6,443 nucleotides of DNA. Source: an uncultured bacterium (GTDB taxonomy: Bacteria; Bacteroidota; Bacteroidia; Bacteroidales; Bacteroidaceae). Position numbers and translations under genes: made by a program. The notes beneath the pieces are model-generated. The model made no database searches. It was not told the origin of the DNA and worked only from the letters and a program-made list of their open reading frames with translations. Where the stretch lies: the NCBI GenBank assembly GCA_905214625.1, contig CAJMMQ010000034.1, positions 1 to 6,443 on the forward strand. Reading direction: 5' to 3'. Within the stretch, counting starts at the first letter, position 1. The number at the start of each line of letters is the position of its first letter. This document shows positions 1-5,950 of this stretch, piece by piece.

Positions 1-190
1 GTGTAGCCCTCCGGGCTGCTTCGCCAGGTTTAAGTGAAAAAAGAAAAGTGAAAAGAGAAAAATCCAAATGCGGAACTACTTTATAGCAACAAAGCATTTG
101 ACTTTAACTACTAGCCAACTTGTTGGCGATAACTCCTCTAACTCCTTTAACTCCTAAATAAAAATCATTTGTCTTAACTCCTTTAACTCC
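1..190 (+). repeat. Left arm of a ~190-bp inverted repeat
   Basis: These bases are the near-exact reverse complement of 3055-3242. By hand alignment I find about six substitutions and two single-base indels over 190 bases; the first 52 bases match exactly. In order the arm holds a small hairpin (AGCCC-TCC-GGGCT, 5-17), a 67-base module at 29-95 that starts TTTAAGTGAA, a GCCAAC-TT-GTTGGC hairpin (114-127), and a tract with five TAACTCC units (about 129-190). It has no credible ORF. The repeat begins at base 1, so it may continue outside the window. The bases from 191 to the argD terminator show nothing I recognise. Confidence 0.9.
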
Positions 191-226
191 AGTATGACAA
201 AAATTGCAGCACTGGTTTATTTCAAC

Positions 227-258
227 AAAAAAGGGCGGCCGAAAATGTCGGCTGCCCT
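227..258 (-). terminator. Rho-independent terminator of the argD end of the arg operon
   Basis: Read on the minus strand, an 11-base stem (AGGGCAGCCGA with TCGGCCGCCCT, one G-U pair) closes a five-base loop and is followed by a run of six T. It lies about 50 bases past the argD stop codon, so it is the expected end of the arg transcript. It also means the left repeat arm at 1-190 should normally be outside the operon mRNA. Confidence 0.88.
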
Positions 259-308
259 AGGATGAAGCATTTATTACTATAATGATTAACCCTAAATCCA
301 AAGTAAGA

Positions 309-1451
309 CTAAATCTCGGCGAACGCCTTTTTGAGACGCTCTATGAAGTCGTCAGCCATGGCTTTGGTGAAGCACAGGGGCGGAAGAAGACGGAGAATGT
401 TTGTTGAGGCACAGCCAGTGAAGCAGTGCTGGTTGTAAACAAGATTCTGACGCAGGTCCTTGTGCGGCATGTCGAGGTCGATACCTATCATGAGGCCGCG
501 GCCGCGTACGTCGGTAATGTGCTTCTCCGTGGCTTGAAGTTCTTTCAGTTTGGCTATGAGGTATTCGCCTGTTGCGTGTGCGTTATCGATTAGGTGTTCG
601 CTCTCTATAACGTCGAGCACGGCAAGGGCAGCGGTGCAAGCCAGATGATTGCCGCCGAAAGTGGTGCCCAGCTGTCCGTATTCGGGTTTGAAGTCGGGCG
701 AGATAAGCACGGCACCCATGGGGAAGCCATTGCCTATGCCCTTGGCCACGGTGATAAGGTCGGGGCGTATGCCGAGCCACTGGTGGGCGAAGAACTTGCC
801 CGAACGGCCGTAGCCGCACTGTATCTCATCGCAGATAAGCACAGCACCGTGCTTCTTGCAGGCTGCCTGAAGGCCCTTGGCGAAGTCTTCGCCGATCATC
901 TTTATGCCGCCCACGCCCTGTATGCACTCAATGATGCAGGCGCAGACGTCGCCCTTAGAGAGTTCGGCCTCCCATGAGGCGAGGTCGTTTATGGGCAGAT
1001 AAGTTACGTGACTGTTGGCGTTTATGGGTGCTATAATCTTAGGATTATCGGTAACCTCGACGGCAAGCGAGGTGCGTCCGTGGAACGCCTTTTGAGCAGA
1101 CAGCACACGTGTGCGACCTGTCTTGAACGAGGCCAGTTTCAGTGCGTTCTCGTTGGCCTCGGCTCCGCTGTTGATAAGGAACAGCTGATAGTCGTCGTAG
1201 CCGCACAGTTTGCCAAGTCGTTCGGCAAGCTGACGCTGCAGCGTGTTGACAACAGAGTTGCTGTAAAAACCGAGAGCATTGAGCTGCTCTGTAAGTTTCT
1301 CTACATAATGCGGATGGCAGTGGCCAATGCTTATAACGGCATGGCCGCCGTAAAGGTCGAGATACTCCTGCCCCTTGTCGTCCCAGACAGAACAGCCACG
1401 ACCTTTTACTATGTTAATGTCGAATAATGGATAAACGTCGAATAAGTTCAT
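309..1451 (-). CDS. argD: Acetylornithine/succinylornithine aminotransferase
   Basis: This 380-residue cytoplasmic enzyme is a class III PLP-dependent aminotransferase. It converts N-acyl-glutamate semialdehyde to N-acyl-ornithine using glutamate as amino donor. Visible family marks are SGAEANENA near 95-103, FHGRT at 123-127, the cofactor-binding DEIQCG at 208-213, the Schiff-base lysine K237 in VAKGIGNGFPMG, and TTFGGNH at 263-269. Length is normal for ArgD. The GFYSNSV segment (61-67) matches my memory of Bacteroides proteins that handle the succinylated substrate; that substrate assignment is inference. The start at 1449-1451 gives the expected N-terminus (LFDVYPLFDINIVKG). It is the last gene of the arg cluster, separated from argC by about 620 bases of repeats and an extra gene, and followed by a strong terminator. 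Its upstream region holds two direct repeat copies and no recognisable promoter, so it probably depends on read-through from upstream. Confidence 0.96.
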   Translation of the reverse strand: MNLFDVYPLFDINIVKGRGCSVWDDKGQEYLDLYGGHAVISIGHCHPHYVEKLTEQLNALGFYSNSVVNTLQRQLAERLGKLCGYDDYQLFLINSGAEANENALKLASFKTGRTRVLSAQKAFHGRTSLAVEVTDNPKIIAPINANSHVTYLPINDLASWEAELSKGDVCACIIECIQGVGGIKMIGEDFAKGLQAACKKHGAVLICDEIQCGYGRSGKFFAHQWLGIRPDLITVAKGIGNGFPMGAVLISPDFKPEYGQLGTTFGGNHLACTAALAVLDVIESEHLIDNAHATGEYLIAKLKELQATEKHITDVRGRGLMIGIDLDMPHKDLRQNLVYNQHCFTGCASTNILRLLPPLCFTKAMADDFIERLKKAFAEI

Positions 1452-1502
1452 TTCATTTAAGTTAAGAGTGAAGAACGAAGAGTGAAGAATTCAAATGCTT
1501 TG
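1451..1502 (+). repeat. Purine-rich repeat, direct copy 1 (next to argD start)
   Basis: This copy differs from 1540-1591 at a single base and lies 89 bases from it in the same orientation. It contains the core AGTGAAGAACGAAGAGTGAA followed by GAATTCAAATGCTTTG. It touches the argD start codon: the last base of the start codon complement is its first base. On the mRNA it is pyrimidine-rich and complementary to the purine-rich copy just after argC. Confidence 0.92.
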
Positions 1503-1539
1503 CTTAATGAATCTTCTTTTGTTCCCACTATTATTTGTA

Positions 1540-1591
1540 TTTCATTTAAGTTAAGAGTGAAGAACGAAGAGTGAAGAATTCAATTGCTTTG
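1540..1591 (+). repeat. Purine-rich repeat, direct copy 2 (3' side of the fHB gene)
   Basis: This is the second of two nearly identical 52-base copies. Bases 1553-1588 are the reverse complement of 2031-2066 with two mismatches, so this copy is the downstream arm of the inverted repeat that encloses the four-helix-bundle gene. Confidence 0.92.
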
Positions 1592-2066
1592 TTATGATTG
1601 ATTCACCTCGTTTTTTCACCATGTTATTTATTATTTCTTTGTTTTGCCGTTTTTACTGATGCAACCAATATGGCAGTCAGTTCGTTGCAGTCTTGCAACA
1701 TACTTTCGGCTTCCTTGTCATTGATAAAATCAGTATCTCTAAGAAGATTTAACCAATAAAAAGTTTCATTACATTCTTTCAATGCTACAGACAGCTTATT
1801 TATGAAGTCTGAAGAACTTTGAGCGAACTCGGCTTCTCTCACCAATGCTCCAATTGCCGTACCAGAGCGAAGCACTTGATTGGTAAGCGCATATTCCTTG
1901 GCTGAACATTTGATATACTTCACCATATTGACTATCCGTATCGAAAATTCATAACTTTTCCGATGTAAAGGTGAATCGCTACGGTTATATTCGTTTATTA
2001 TTTTAGTACCCATGTCCATTATGTGAATTAAGCTATTGAATTTTTCACTCTTCGTTCTTCACTCTT
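1553..2066 (-). mobile_element. IVS-like element: four-helix-bundle gene between 36-base inverted repeats
   Basis: A single small gene (1624-2019) is enclosed by 36-base inverted arms at 1553-1588 and 2031-2066, which differ at two positions. The element is about 514 bases. In an mRNA the arms would form one long stem with the whole gene in the loop. This is the layout of the intervening sequences known in 23S rRNA genes of Leptospira, Coxiella and others, which also encode this protein family. Here it lies between argC and argD. That it moves as a unit is inference: no transposase, target duplication or empty site is visible. The arms belong to a repeat family that also occurs without the gene elsewhere in the window. 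Confidence 0.55.
1624..2019 (-). CDS. Four-helix-bundle protein of the 23S rRNA intervening-sequence family
   Basis: This 131-residue protein belongs to the family of small all-helical proteins first found in 23S rRNA intervening sequences (Pfam PF05635 / TIGR02436 type); relatives also occur as accessory proteins of diversity-generating retroelements. Family marks are KSYEFSIRIV (21-30), the second-helix signature NQVLRSGTAIGALVREAEFA (47-66), FINKLSVALKECNETFYWLNLL (72-93) and a fourth helix from about 102 to 122. No catalytic residues, signal peptide or membrane segment are visible; known relatives form oligomers with a basic surface and are suspected to bind nucleic acid, but the function is not settled. 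Met3 is an alternative start. The gene is more A+T-rich than its neighbours: I count 16 G/C in 1741-1800 against 37 in 4021-4080 of argG. It interrupts the usual argC-argD adjacency, which suggests a later insertion. Confidence 0.9.
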   Translation of the reverse strand: MDMGTKIINEYNRSDSPLHRKSYEFSIRIVNMVKYIKCSAKEYALTNQVLRSGTAIGALVREAEFAQSSSDFINKLSVALKECNETFYWLNLLRDTDFINDKEAESMLQDCNELTAILVASVKTAKQRNNK

Positions 2067-2072
2067 CACTTA
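2031..2072 (-). repeat. Purine-rich repeat, inverted copy at the argC stop
   Basis: On the minus strand this copy starts with the argC stop codon itself (TAAGTGAAGAG...), continues through the AGTGAAGAACGAAGAGTGAA core and ends in AATTCAATAGCT, 11 bases before the four-helix-bundle start. It is the upstream arm of the 36-base inverted repeat around that gene. Confidence 0.9.
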
Positions 2073-3038
2073 AAAAGCCGTCGGCTTTAATCTTAATCCT
2101 TCTGTCTCGTCAATTCCGAACATGATGTTCATGTTCTGAACGGCCTGACCTACGGCACCTTTAAGGAGATTGTCTATGCATGAAGTGATGAGAAGTTTGT
2201 TGCCGAACTTGTCGCAGTGAACAAGGCACTTGTTGGTGTTTACTATCTGCTTCAGGTCGATGGCCTTGTCGACATAATGAGTGAACGGGGCGTCATTGTA
2301 GAACGACTTGTAGCCTTCTATTATCTCATCAGCCGGAGCGTCGGTCTTCACTACGCAAGTGGCGAAGATGCCACGGGCGAAGTCGCCGCGATAAGGGATG
2401 AAGTCGATGTCGGCATCGAGCGAGCCTTGCACCTGCGTCAGGCTCTGCCTAATCTCAGGCACGTGCTGATGACTGAACGGCTTGTATATGCTCAGGTTGT
2501 TGTTGCGCCAGCTGAAATGCGTTGTCGCGCCGGGCTTCTGCCCTGCACCAGTGCTGCCCGTAATGGCATTAACGGCCACGTCGTCGTTGATAAGTTTCAT
2601 GGCAGCGGCAGGCAACAGACCGAGCTGTATGCAGGTGGCAAAGCATCCCGGGTTAGCCACATGATTGGCCTTGGCTATCTTGTCGCGGTTGATTTCGGGC
2701 AGACCATATACATAGTCGTTGCCCGGCTCAGCCAGACGGAAGTCCTGCGCGAGGTCTATTATCTTGACGTTGGCCGGAATGTCGTGCTCCTGAAGGAACT
2801 GACGGCTCTTGCCATGACCGAAGCAGAAGAATACAACATCCACTTTATCAAACGGCATCTCCGACGTGAAGCACATATCCGTGTCGCCGTAAAGTCCTTC
2901 GTGAACATCAGCCACAGGATTTCCGGCGTTGCTCTCGCTGTTGGCAAACACAATCTCGGCCTGCGGATGGTTTATCAACAGTCTTATAAGTTCGCCGCCG
3001 GTGTATCCGGCGGCACCAAGTATTCCGATTTTTATCAT
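2070..3038 (-). CDS. argC: N-acetyl(succinyl)-gamma-glutamyl-phosphate reductase
   Basis: This 322-residue cytoplasmic enzyme reduces N-acyl-glutamyl phosphate to the semialdehyde with NADPH. The N-terminal nucleotide-binding fold shows GAAGYTG (8-14). The active-site cysteine is C132 in ANPGCFAT, followed by GSTGAGQKP (161-169), and the catalytic histidine is probably H192 in HQHVPEI. PYRGDFARGIFAT (216-228) and the closing KGAVGQAVQNMNIMFG (293-308) are typical of ArgC. Length fits the short ArgC type. The substrate is probably succinylated in this phylum (inference). The start is the ATG that places the dinucleotide fold at the N-terminus. The gene lies after a 411-base repeat mosaic that separates it from argG, and its stop codon overlaps the next repeat copy. 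No own promoter was recognised. Confidence 0.96.
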   Translation of the reverse strand: MIKIGILGAAGYTGGELIRLLINHPQAEIVFANSESNAGNPVADVHEGLYGDTDMCFTSEMPFDKVDVVFFCFGHGKSRQFLQEHDIPANVKIIDLAQDFRLAEPGNDYVYGLPEINRDKIAKANHVANPGCFATCIQLGLLPAAAMKLINDDVAVNAITGSTGAGQKPGATTHFSWRNNNLSIYKPFSHQHVPEIRQSLTQVQGSLDADIDFIPYRGDFARGIFATCVVKTDAPADEIIEGYKSFYNDAPFTHYVDKAIDLKQIVNTNKCLVHCDKFGNKLLITSCIDNLLKGAVGQAVQNMNIMFGIDETEGLRLKPTAF

Positions 3039-3054
3039 TTTAAAGTAGTTAAAG

Positions 3055-3242
3055 GGAGTTAAGGAGTTAAGACAAATGATTTTTATTGGGAGTTAAAGGA
3101 GTTAGAGTAGTTATCGCCAACAAGTTGGCTAGGAGTTAAAGTCAAATGCTTTGTTGCTATAAAGTAGTTCAGCAATTGGATTTTTCACTATTCACTTTTC
3201 TTTTTTCACTTAAACCTGGCGAAGCAGCCCGGAGGGCTACAC
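3055..3242 (-). repeat. Right arm of the ~190-bp inverted repeat
   Basis: This is the reverse complement of 1-190 (about 95% identical by hand alignment). On the minus strand it runs from hairpin AGCCC-TCC-GGGCT (3238-3226) through the 67-base module (3214-3148) and the GCCAAC/GTTGGC hairpin (3129-3116) to a TAACTCC/TAACTAC tract ending 16 bases before the argC start codon. As part of the argG-argC spacer it should be present in the operon mRNA. Confidence 0.9.
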
Positions 3243-3380
3243 TTTCGTAACCGGGTGTGGCGAAGCTCCGCGGAGCCACGCCCGGATATTCTATAATGAG
3301 GAACGTGCACCCGAAGTGGTGCTACTTTTGAGCCTCTCTTAATCTCTGGATCCCGCATCGAGTGCGGGATGACCTCAATA
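3216..3380 (-). other. Hairpin cassette in the argG-argC spacer
   Basis: The bases between two copies of the 67-base module hold four short dyads: ATCCCGCA/TGCGGGAT (3350-3370), GCACC/GGTGC (3307-3322), an 11-base stem CCGGGTGTGGC/GCCACGCCCGG (3251-3285) with a palindromic CTCCGCGGAG inside, and AGCCC/GGGCT (3226-3238). The 9-mer TGGCGAAGC occurs at 3217-3225 and again at 3258-3266, so the last two hairpins look related. None has a T-run on the transcribed strand, so they are not ordinary terminators; they resemble REP-like dispersed palindromes. Together with the repeats on both sides they account for the whole gene-free stretch 3039-3449. Confidence 0.7.
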
Positions 3381-3447
3381 GCCTTGTTGCTATAAAACAG
3401 TTCCGCATTTGGATTTTTCACTCTTCGTTCTTCACTCTTCACTTAAA
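3381..3447 (-). repeat. 67-base module, copy next to the argG stop
   Basis: This is a third copy of the module found at 29-95 and 3148-3214, all exactly 67 bases. On the minus strand it starts TTTAAGTGAAGAG two bases after the argG stop codon, passes through the AGTGAAGAACGAAGAGTGAA core and AATCCAAATGCGG, and ends TATAGCAACAAGGC. It is in direct orientation to 3148-3214 and the pair encloses the hairpin cassette. Confidence 0.85.
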
Positions 3448-3449
3448 TA

Positions 3450-4655
3450 CTATCTTTCCTCATCCTCGTGTATTCCGTAATAAACTCTCAGCGGCGTGCT
3501 CAGCACCTTGATGAAGCCCTTGGCCTCTTCGGCAGTCCAGCCGTGCTGCATCTCGCCATACTCGCCAAGTTTTGACTTGAGCAGATCGTCGGGCGAATCA
3601 ACGCCTACGCACTCGAAGCCTAACGGACGGAGCTTCAGTATGGCCGTACCGTTTACGTTGCGCTGACTGCTGGTAAGCATAGCCTCGATGTCCGGCATTA
3701 CAGGCTCAAGATACTGACTCTCGTGCAGGAACATGCCGTACCAGTTGGCAACCTGGTCTTTCCAATATTGCTGCCACTTGCTCAAAGTGTACTTCTCGAG
3801 CATGCGGTGAGCCTCTATTATCAGTTTAGGGGCGGCAGCCTCAAAACCTACACGGCCTTTGATGCCTATGATGGTGTCGCCCACGTTGCAGTCGCGGCCT
3901 ATGCCGTAGGCTGCACCGATTTCCTCTATCTTCTGTATGGCCTTAACCTTGTCGTCATATTTCTCGCCGTTAACGGCTACAATCTCACCCTTCTTGAACT
4001 CTATGCGCAGCTCGCTCTCTTCCTGGGTGGTGACGTGCTTCAGGTAAGCCTCTTCCGGCAGGCCCTGTGCCGAATCGAGAATCTCCCCGCCGCAAATGCT
4101 CGTTCCCCAGATGCCAACGTTGTAAGAGTATTTCAGTTTGGTGAAGTCTGCAAAGAATCCATGCTCGTTAAGATAGTCTACCTCCTCCTTGCGCGACAGA
4201 GCCTTGTCGCGTGTAAGCGTGATAATCTCAACGCCCGGAGCCATTACGAGAAACGTCATGTCGAAACGTATCTGGTCGTTACCCGCTCCTGTTGAGCCGT
4301 GGGCAATGGCGTCGGCACCAATCTGCTTTGCGTAGCGCGCAATGGCGATGGCCTGGAAGATGCGCTCCGACGAAACCGAAATAGGATAACAGTTGTTGCG
4401 GAGCACATTGCCGAAAATCATATATTTCAGACTTTTCTCGTAATATTCGTGCGTTACGTCGAGCGTTACATATTCCTTTGCGCCCAACTTGTAGGCGTTT
4501 TCCTCGTTCTGCTTCAGCTGTTCGTCGCTGAATCCGCCCGTGTTTGCGCAGGCGGCATAGACCTCATAGCCCATGTCGTGAGATAGTTTCATTACCGTGT
4601 AAGACGTGTCAAGACCTCCTGAGAAGGCCACTACTACTTTCTTCTTGTCTGCCAT
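3450..4655 (-). CDS. argG: Argininosuccinate synthase
   Basis: This 401-residue cytoplasmic enzyme joins citrulline and aspartate with ATP to make argininosuccinate, the second-last step to arginine. The N-terminal ATP-pyrophosphatase loop AFSGGLDTS is at 10-18. The citrulline/aspartate-binding region HGSTGAGNDQIRFD is at 119-132, preceded by YPISVSSERI (90-99). SICGGEI (186-192) and the C-terminal half fit the family, and the length is normal. The start at 4653-4655 puts the loop at the usual distance from the N-terminus. The gene follows the acyltransferase by 18 AT-rich bases, so the two are very likely co-transcribed. A TATATTTG string just before the start resembles a -7 box but lies too close to the ATG and has no partner, so I do not call a promoter. 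The stop codon is directly followed by a repeat module. Confidence 0.97.
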   Translation of the reverse strand: MADKKKVVVAFSGGLDTSYTVMKLSHDMGYEVYAACANTGGFSDEQLKQNEENAYKLGAKEYVTLDVTHEYYEKSLKYMIFGNVLRNNCYPISVSSERIFQAIAIARYAKQIGADAIAHGSTGAGNDQIRFDMTFLVMAPGVEIITLTRDKALSRKEEVDYLNEHGFFADFTKLKYSYNVGIWGTSICGGEILDSAQGLPEEAYLKHVTTQEESELRIEFKKGEIVAVNGEKYDDKVKAIQKIEEIGAAYGIGRDCNVGDTIIGIKGRVGFEAAAPKLIIEAHRMLEKYTLSKWQQYWKDQVANWYGMFLHESQYLEPVMPDIEAMLTSSQRNVNGTAILKLRPLGFECVGVDSPDDLLKSKLGEYGEMQHGWTAEEAKGFIKVLSTPLRVYYGIHEDEER

Positions 4656-4673
4656 AGCAAATATATTTTTTAA

Positions 4674-5279
4674 TCAGTTTCCTATTTTTTTAATTCTCTC
4701 AATTACACTTGCAGGCAACTCTATCGGAGTTTTGTCGCCCTCGTGCTCAGCCGGGTCGTAAAGCATACCGGTGCAGATGCAGTAGCGGCGGCCCGTGCGT
4801 TTCAGTACGTCGACGTTGATGCAGCCCTCGCATCCGCGCCAGAAGGCCTCATCGTCGGTAAGGTCGGCAAAGGTTACGGGCAGATAGCCCAGCTGTGTGT
4901 TCATGCGCATCACAGCCGAACCGCTCGTCAAGCTGAAAATCTTTGCCTTGGGCCAGCGTGTGCGGGCCAGTGTAAAAGTCATGTCCTTTATGCGCTTGGA
5001 CACACCCAGTCCCCTGTAGTCGGGATGAACTATAAGTCCCGAAGTAGTTACATAATGCTTGTTGCCCCATGTCTCAATGTAACTGAAGCCAACAAGTTTC
5101 TCCCCGCAAAGGGCAATCACGGCCTTAGTTTCTCTCATCTTGGTTGCCAGATACTCATGAGTTCGTCTGGCAATACCTGTTCCACGCACTTTAGCGGCTG
5201 CCGCCATCGTCTCGAGAATGGTGTCAACATATTTCTCGTGTGACGCATCAGCCACCATTACTTCAATTTCTTCCATCAT
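4674..5279 (-). CDS. GNAT-family acyltransferase, probable N-acyl(succinyl)glutamate synthase
   Basis: This 201-residue protein has a GNAT fold: the acyl-CoA-binding motif A is VHPDYRGLGVSKRI (84-97), with strand GFSYIETW before it and SLTSGSAVMRMNTQLGY (116-132) after it, where the Asn-x-x-x-Gly-Tyr pattern is typical. A C-terminal extension carries C150-x2-C153 and C167-x-C169, a possible metal site. Its fixed place between argR and argG suggests that it forms N-acylglutamate, the committed step, in place of classical ArgA. I recall that orthologues in Bacteroides arg clusters have been linked to succinylglutamate formation, but the sequence alone does not prove the acyl donor. Met1 and Met2 are adjacent and equally possible starts. 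The gene ends 18 bases before argG. A 134-base leader separates it from argR. Confidence 0.82.
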   Translation of the reverse strand: MMEEIEVMVADASHEKYVDTILETMAAAAKVRGTGIARRTHEYLATKMRETKAVIALCGEKLVGFSYIETWGNKHYVTTSGLIVHPDYRGLGVSKRIKDMTFTLARTRWPKAKIFSLTSGSAVMRMNTQLGYLPVTFADLTDDEAFWRGCEGCINVDVLKRTGRRYCICTGMLYDPAEHEGDKTPIELPASVIERIKKIGN

Positions 5280-5298
5280 AGTAACGTTTCAGCCGGAA

Positions 5299-5370
5299 TT
5301 ACTGCTGGCGTCCGTATCTGCAAGTACAAGTTACACAGTACGAACCGCATAAAGACCGGCGTTCATACAT
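5299..5370 (-). CDS. Possible upstream leader ORF (23 codons) before the acyltransferase
   Basis: An ATG preceded by an AT-rich stretch (GAGTAAATATAAATAAAACA) opens a 23-codon frame in the argR-acyltransferase gap. It stops at a TAA 19 bases before the next start codon. The peptide starts M-Y-E-R-R, has four Arg (positions 4, 5, 18, 21) and four Cys (8, 12, 15, 17), and ends R-Q-Q. Position and Arg content would suit a translation-coupled or attenuating leader of an arginine gene. A frame of this length can easily arise by chance, and no clear terminator/antiterminator pair follows; only a five-base GCCGG/CCGGC pairing spans it. Confidence 0.25.
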   Translation of the reverse strand: MYERRSLCGSYCVTCTCRYGRQQ

Positions 5371-5413
5371 TGTTTTATTTATATTTACTCTTGTTTTTTC
5401 TACGTTTCCCACG

Positions 5414-5896
5414 CTATCTTATGTCAGGGATAACGTTGCGCAGCTCAGCCACTACGTCGTCATATCTAACGCCTTCCTTTATAACAATAAAGATAGTGTC
5501 GTCACCGGCTATAGTGCCTATAATTATAGGTATTCCGCTGTTGTCGATATTGTAGGCCAGACTGCTCGCATAACCGGGACGTGTCTTTATCACGCCCATG
5601 TTGCCTGAAAAATTAATGGACATGAAACCAGAAGTAAGCAGCATCTCTGCAGCCGTCTTGGGGCTCGACACACGCTTATACATAGTTTCGTTAGGCAACA
5701 CATAAAAATACCTACCACTCAGACTTGTGGCTTTTGCCACTTTAAGCTGTTTCATGTCGCGGCTCAACGTGGCCTGCGTAACCTTGTAGCCTTCTTTCTC
5801 TAAAGCCTTGAGCACCTCATCCTGACAACAAAGCTCCTGACTAGAGATAAGCATACGCAATGTCTGTAATCTGCTGTTCTTTGATTTCATCGTCAT
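5414..5896 (-). CDS. argR: Arginine repressor ArgR
   Basis: This 160-residue protein is the hexameric, arginine-sensing transcription factor that controls arg genes. The N-terminal winged helix-turn-helix contains VTQATLSRDMKQL (39-51), the recognition-helix signature of ArgR/AhrC. The C-terminal oligomerisation and arginine-binding domain shows RPGYASSLAYNID (106-118) and GTIAGDDTIF (127-136), with the paired Asp (132-133) that bind arginine in known ArgR. Length is normal. Met3 is an alternative start. It is the first gene of the cluster and is preceded by a promoter that overlaps ARG-box-like palindromes, so it probably represses itself. With no recognisable promoter in the 134-base gap behind it, the downstream arg genes may be transcribed from the same promoter. 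Confidence 0.96.
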   Translation of the reverse strand: MTMKSKNSRLQTLRMLISSQELCCQDEVLKALEKEGYKVTQATLSRDMKQLKVAKATSLSGRYFYVLPNETMYKRVSSPKTAAEMLLTSGFMSINFSGNMGVIKTRPGYASSLAYNIDNSGIPIIIGTIAGDDTIFIVIKEGVRYDDVVAELRNVIPDIR

Positions 5897-5918
5897 GTAT
5901 ATTCATTCATTTCGATTG

Positions 5919-5950
5919 CAAATATACATACTTTTATGCATATATACAAA
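5919..5950 (-). promoter_or_regulatory. argR promoter, Bacteroidetes type
   Basis: On the minus strand TTTG (5950-5947) is followed after exactly 20 bases by TATATTTG (5926-5919). This matches the TTTG-N19-21-TAnnTTTG pattern known for the primary sigma factor of Bacteroidetes. The predicted transcript would start around 5912-5914, giving a leader of about 17 bases before the argR ATG. Confidence 0.75.

Noticed and set aside
1..190. CRISPR array or tRNA/rRNA fragment in the repeat-rich flanks
   Set aside because: Copies are few, unevenly spaced, in both orientations and without unique spacers of constant length; no tRNA fold or rRNA sequence was seen.
594..1427. Two plus-strand ORFs opposite argD
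   Set aside because: They are shadows of the argD reading frame, with low-complexity translations and no family resemblance.
2217..3062. 281-codon plus-strand ORF opposite argC
   Set aside because: It lies fully antisense to a clear argC and has no recognisable domain; long open antisense frames are expected from the codon use of the real gene.
3206..3442. 78-codon minus-strand ORF in the argG-argC spacer
   Set aside because: It starts at a GTG inside the purine-rich repeat, runs through the hairpin cassette and ends in the next repeat copy. Its whole sequence is repeat-derived (VIPHSMRDPE-type translation of a palindrome), so I see no sign of a real protein.
3723..4586. Plus-strand ORFs opposite argG
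   Set aside because: They are antisense to a well-conserved enzyme and show no motif or start context of their own.
4656..4673. TATATTTG just upstream of argG as a -7 promoter box
   Set aside because: The transcript would start at or inside the start codon, and no TTTG lies 19-21 bases upstream. It is most likely chance in an AT-rich gap.
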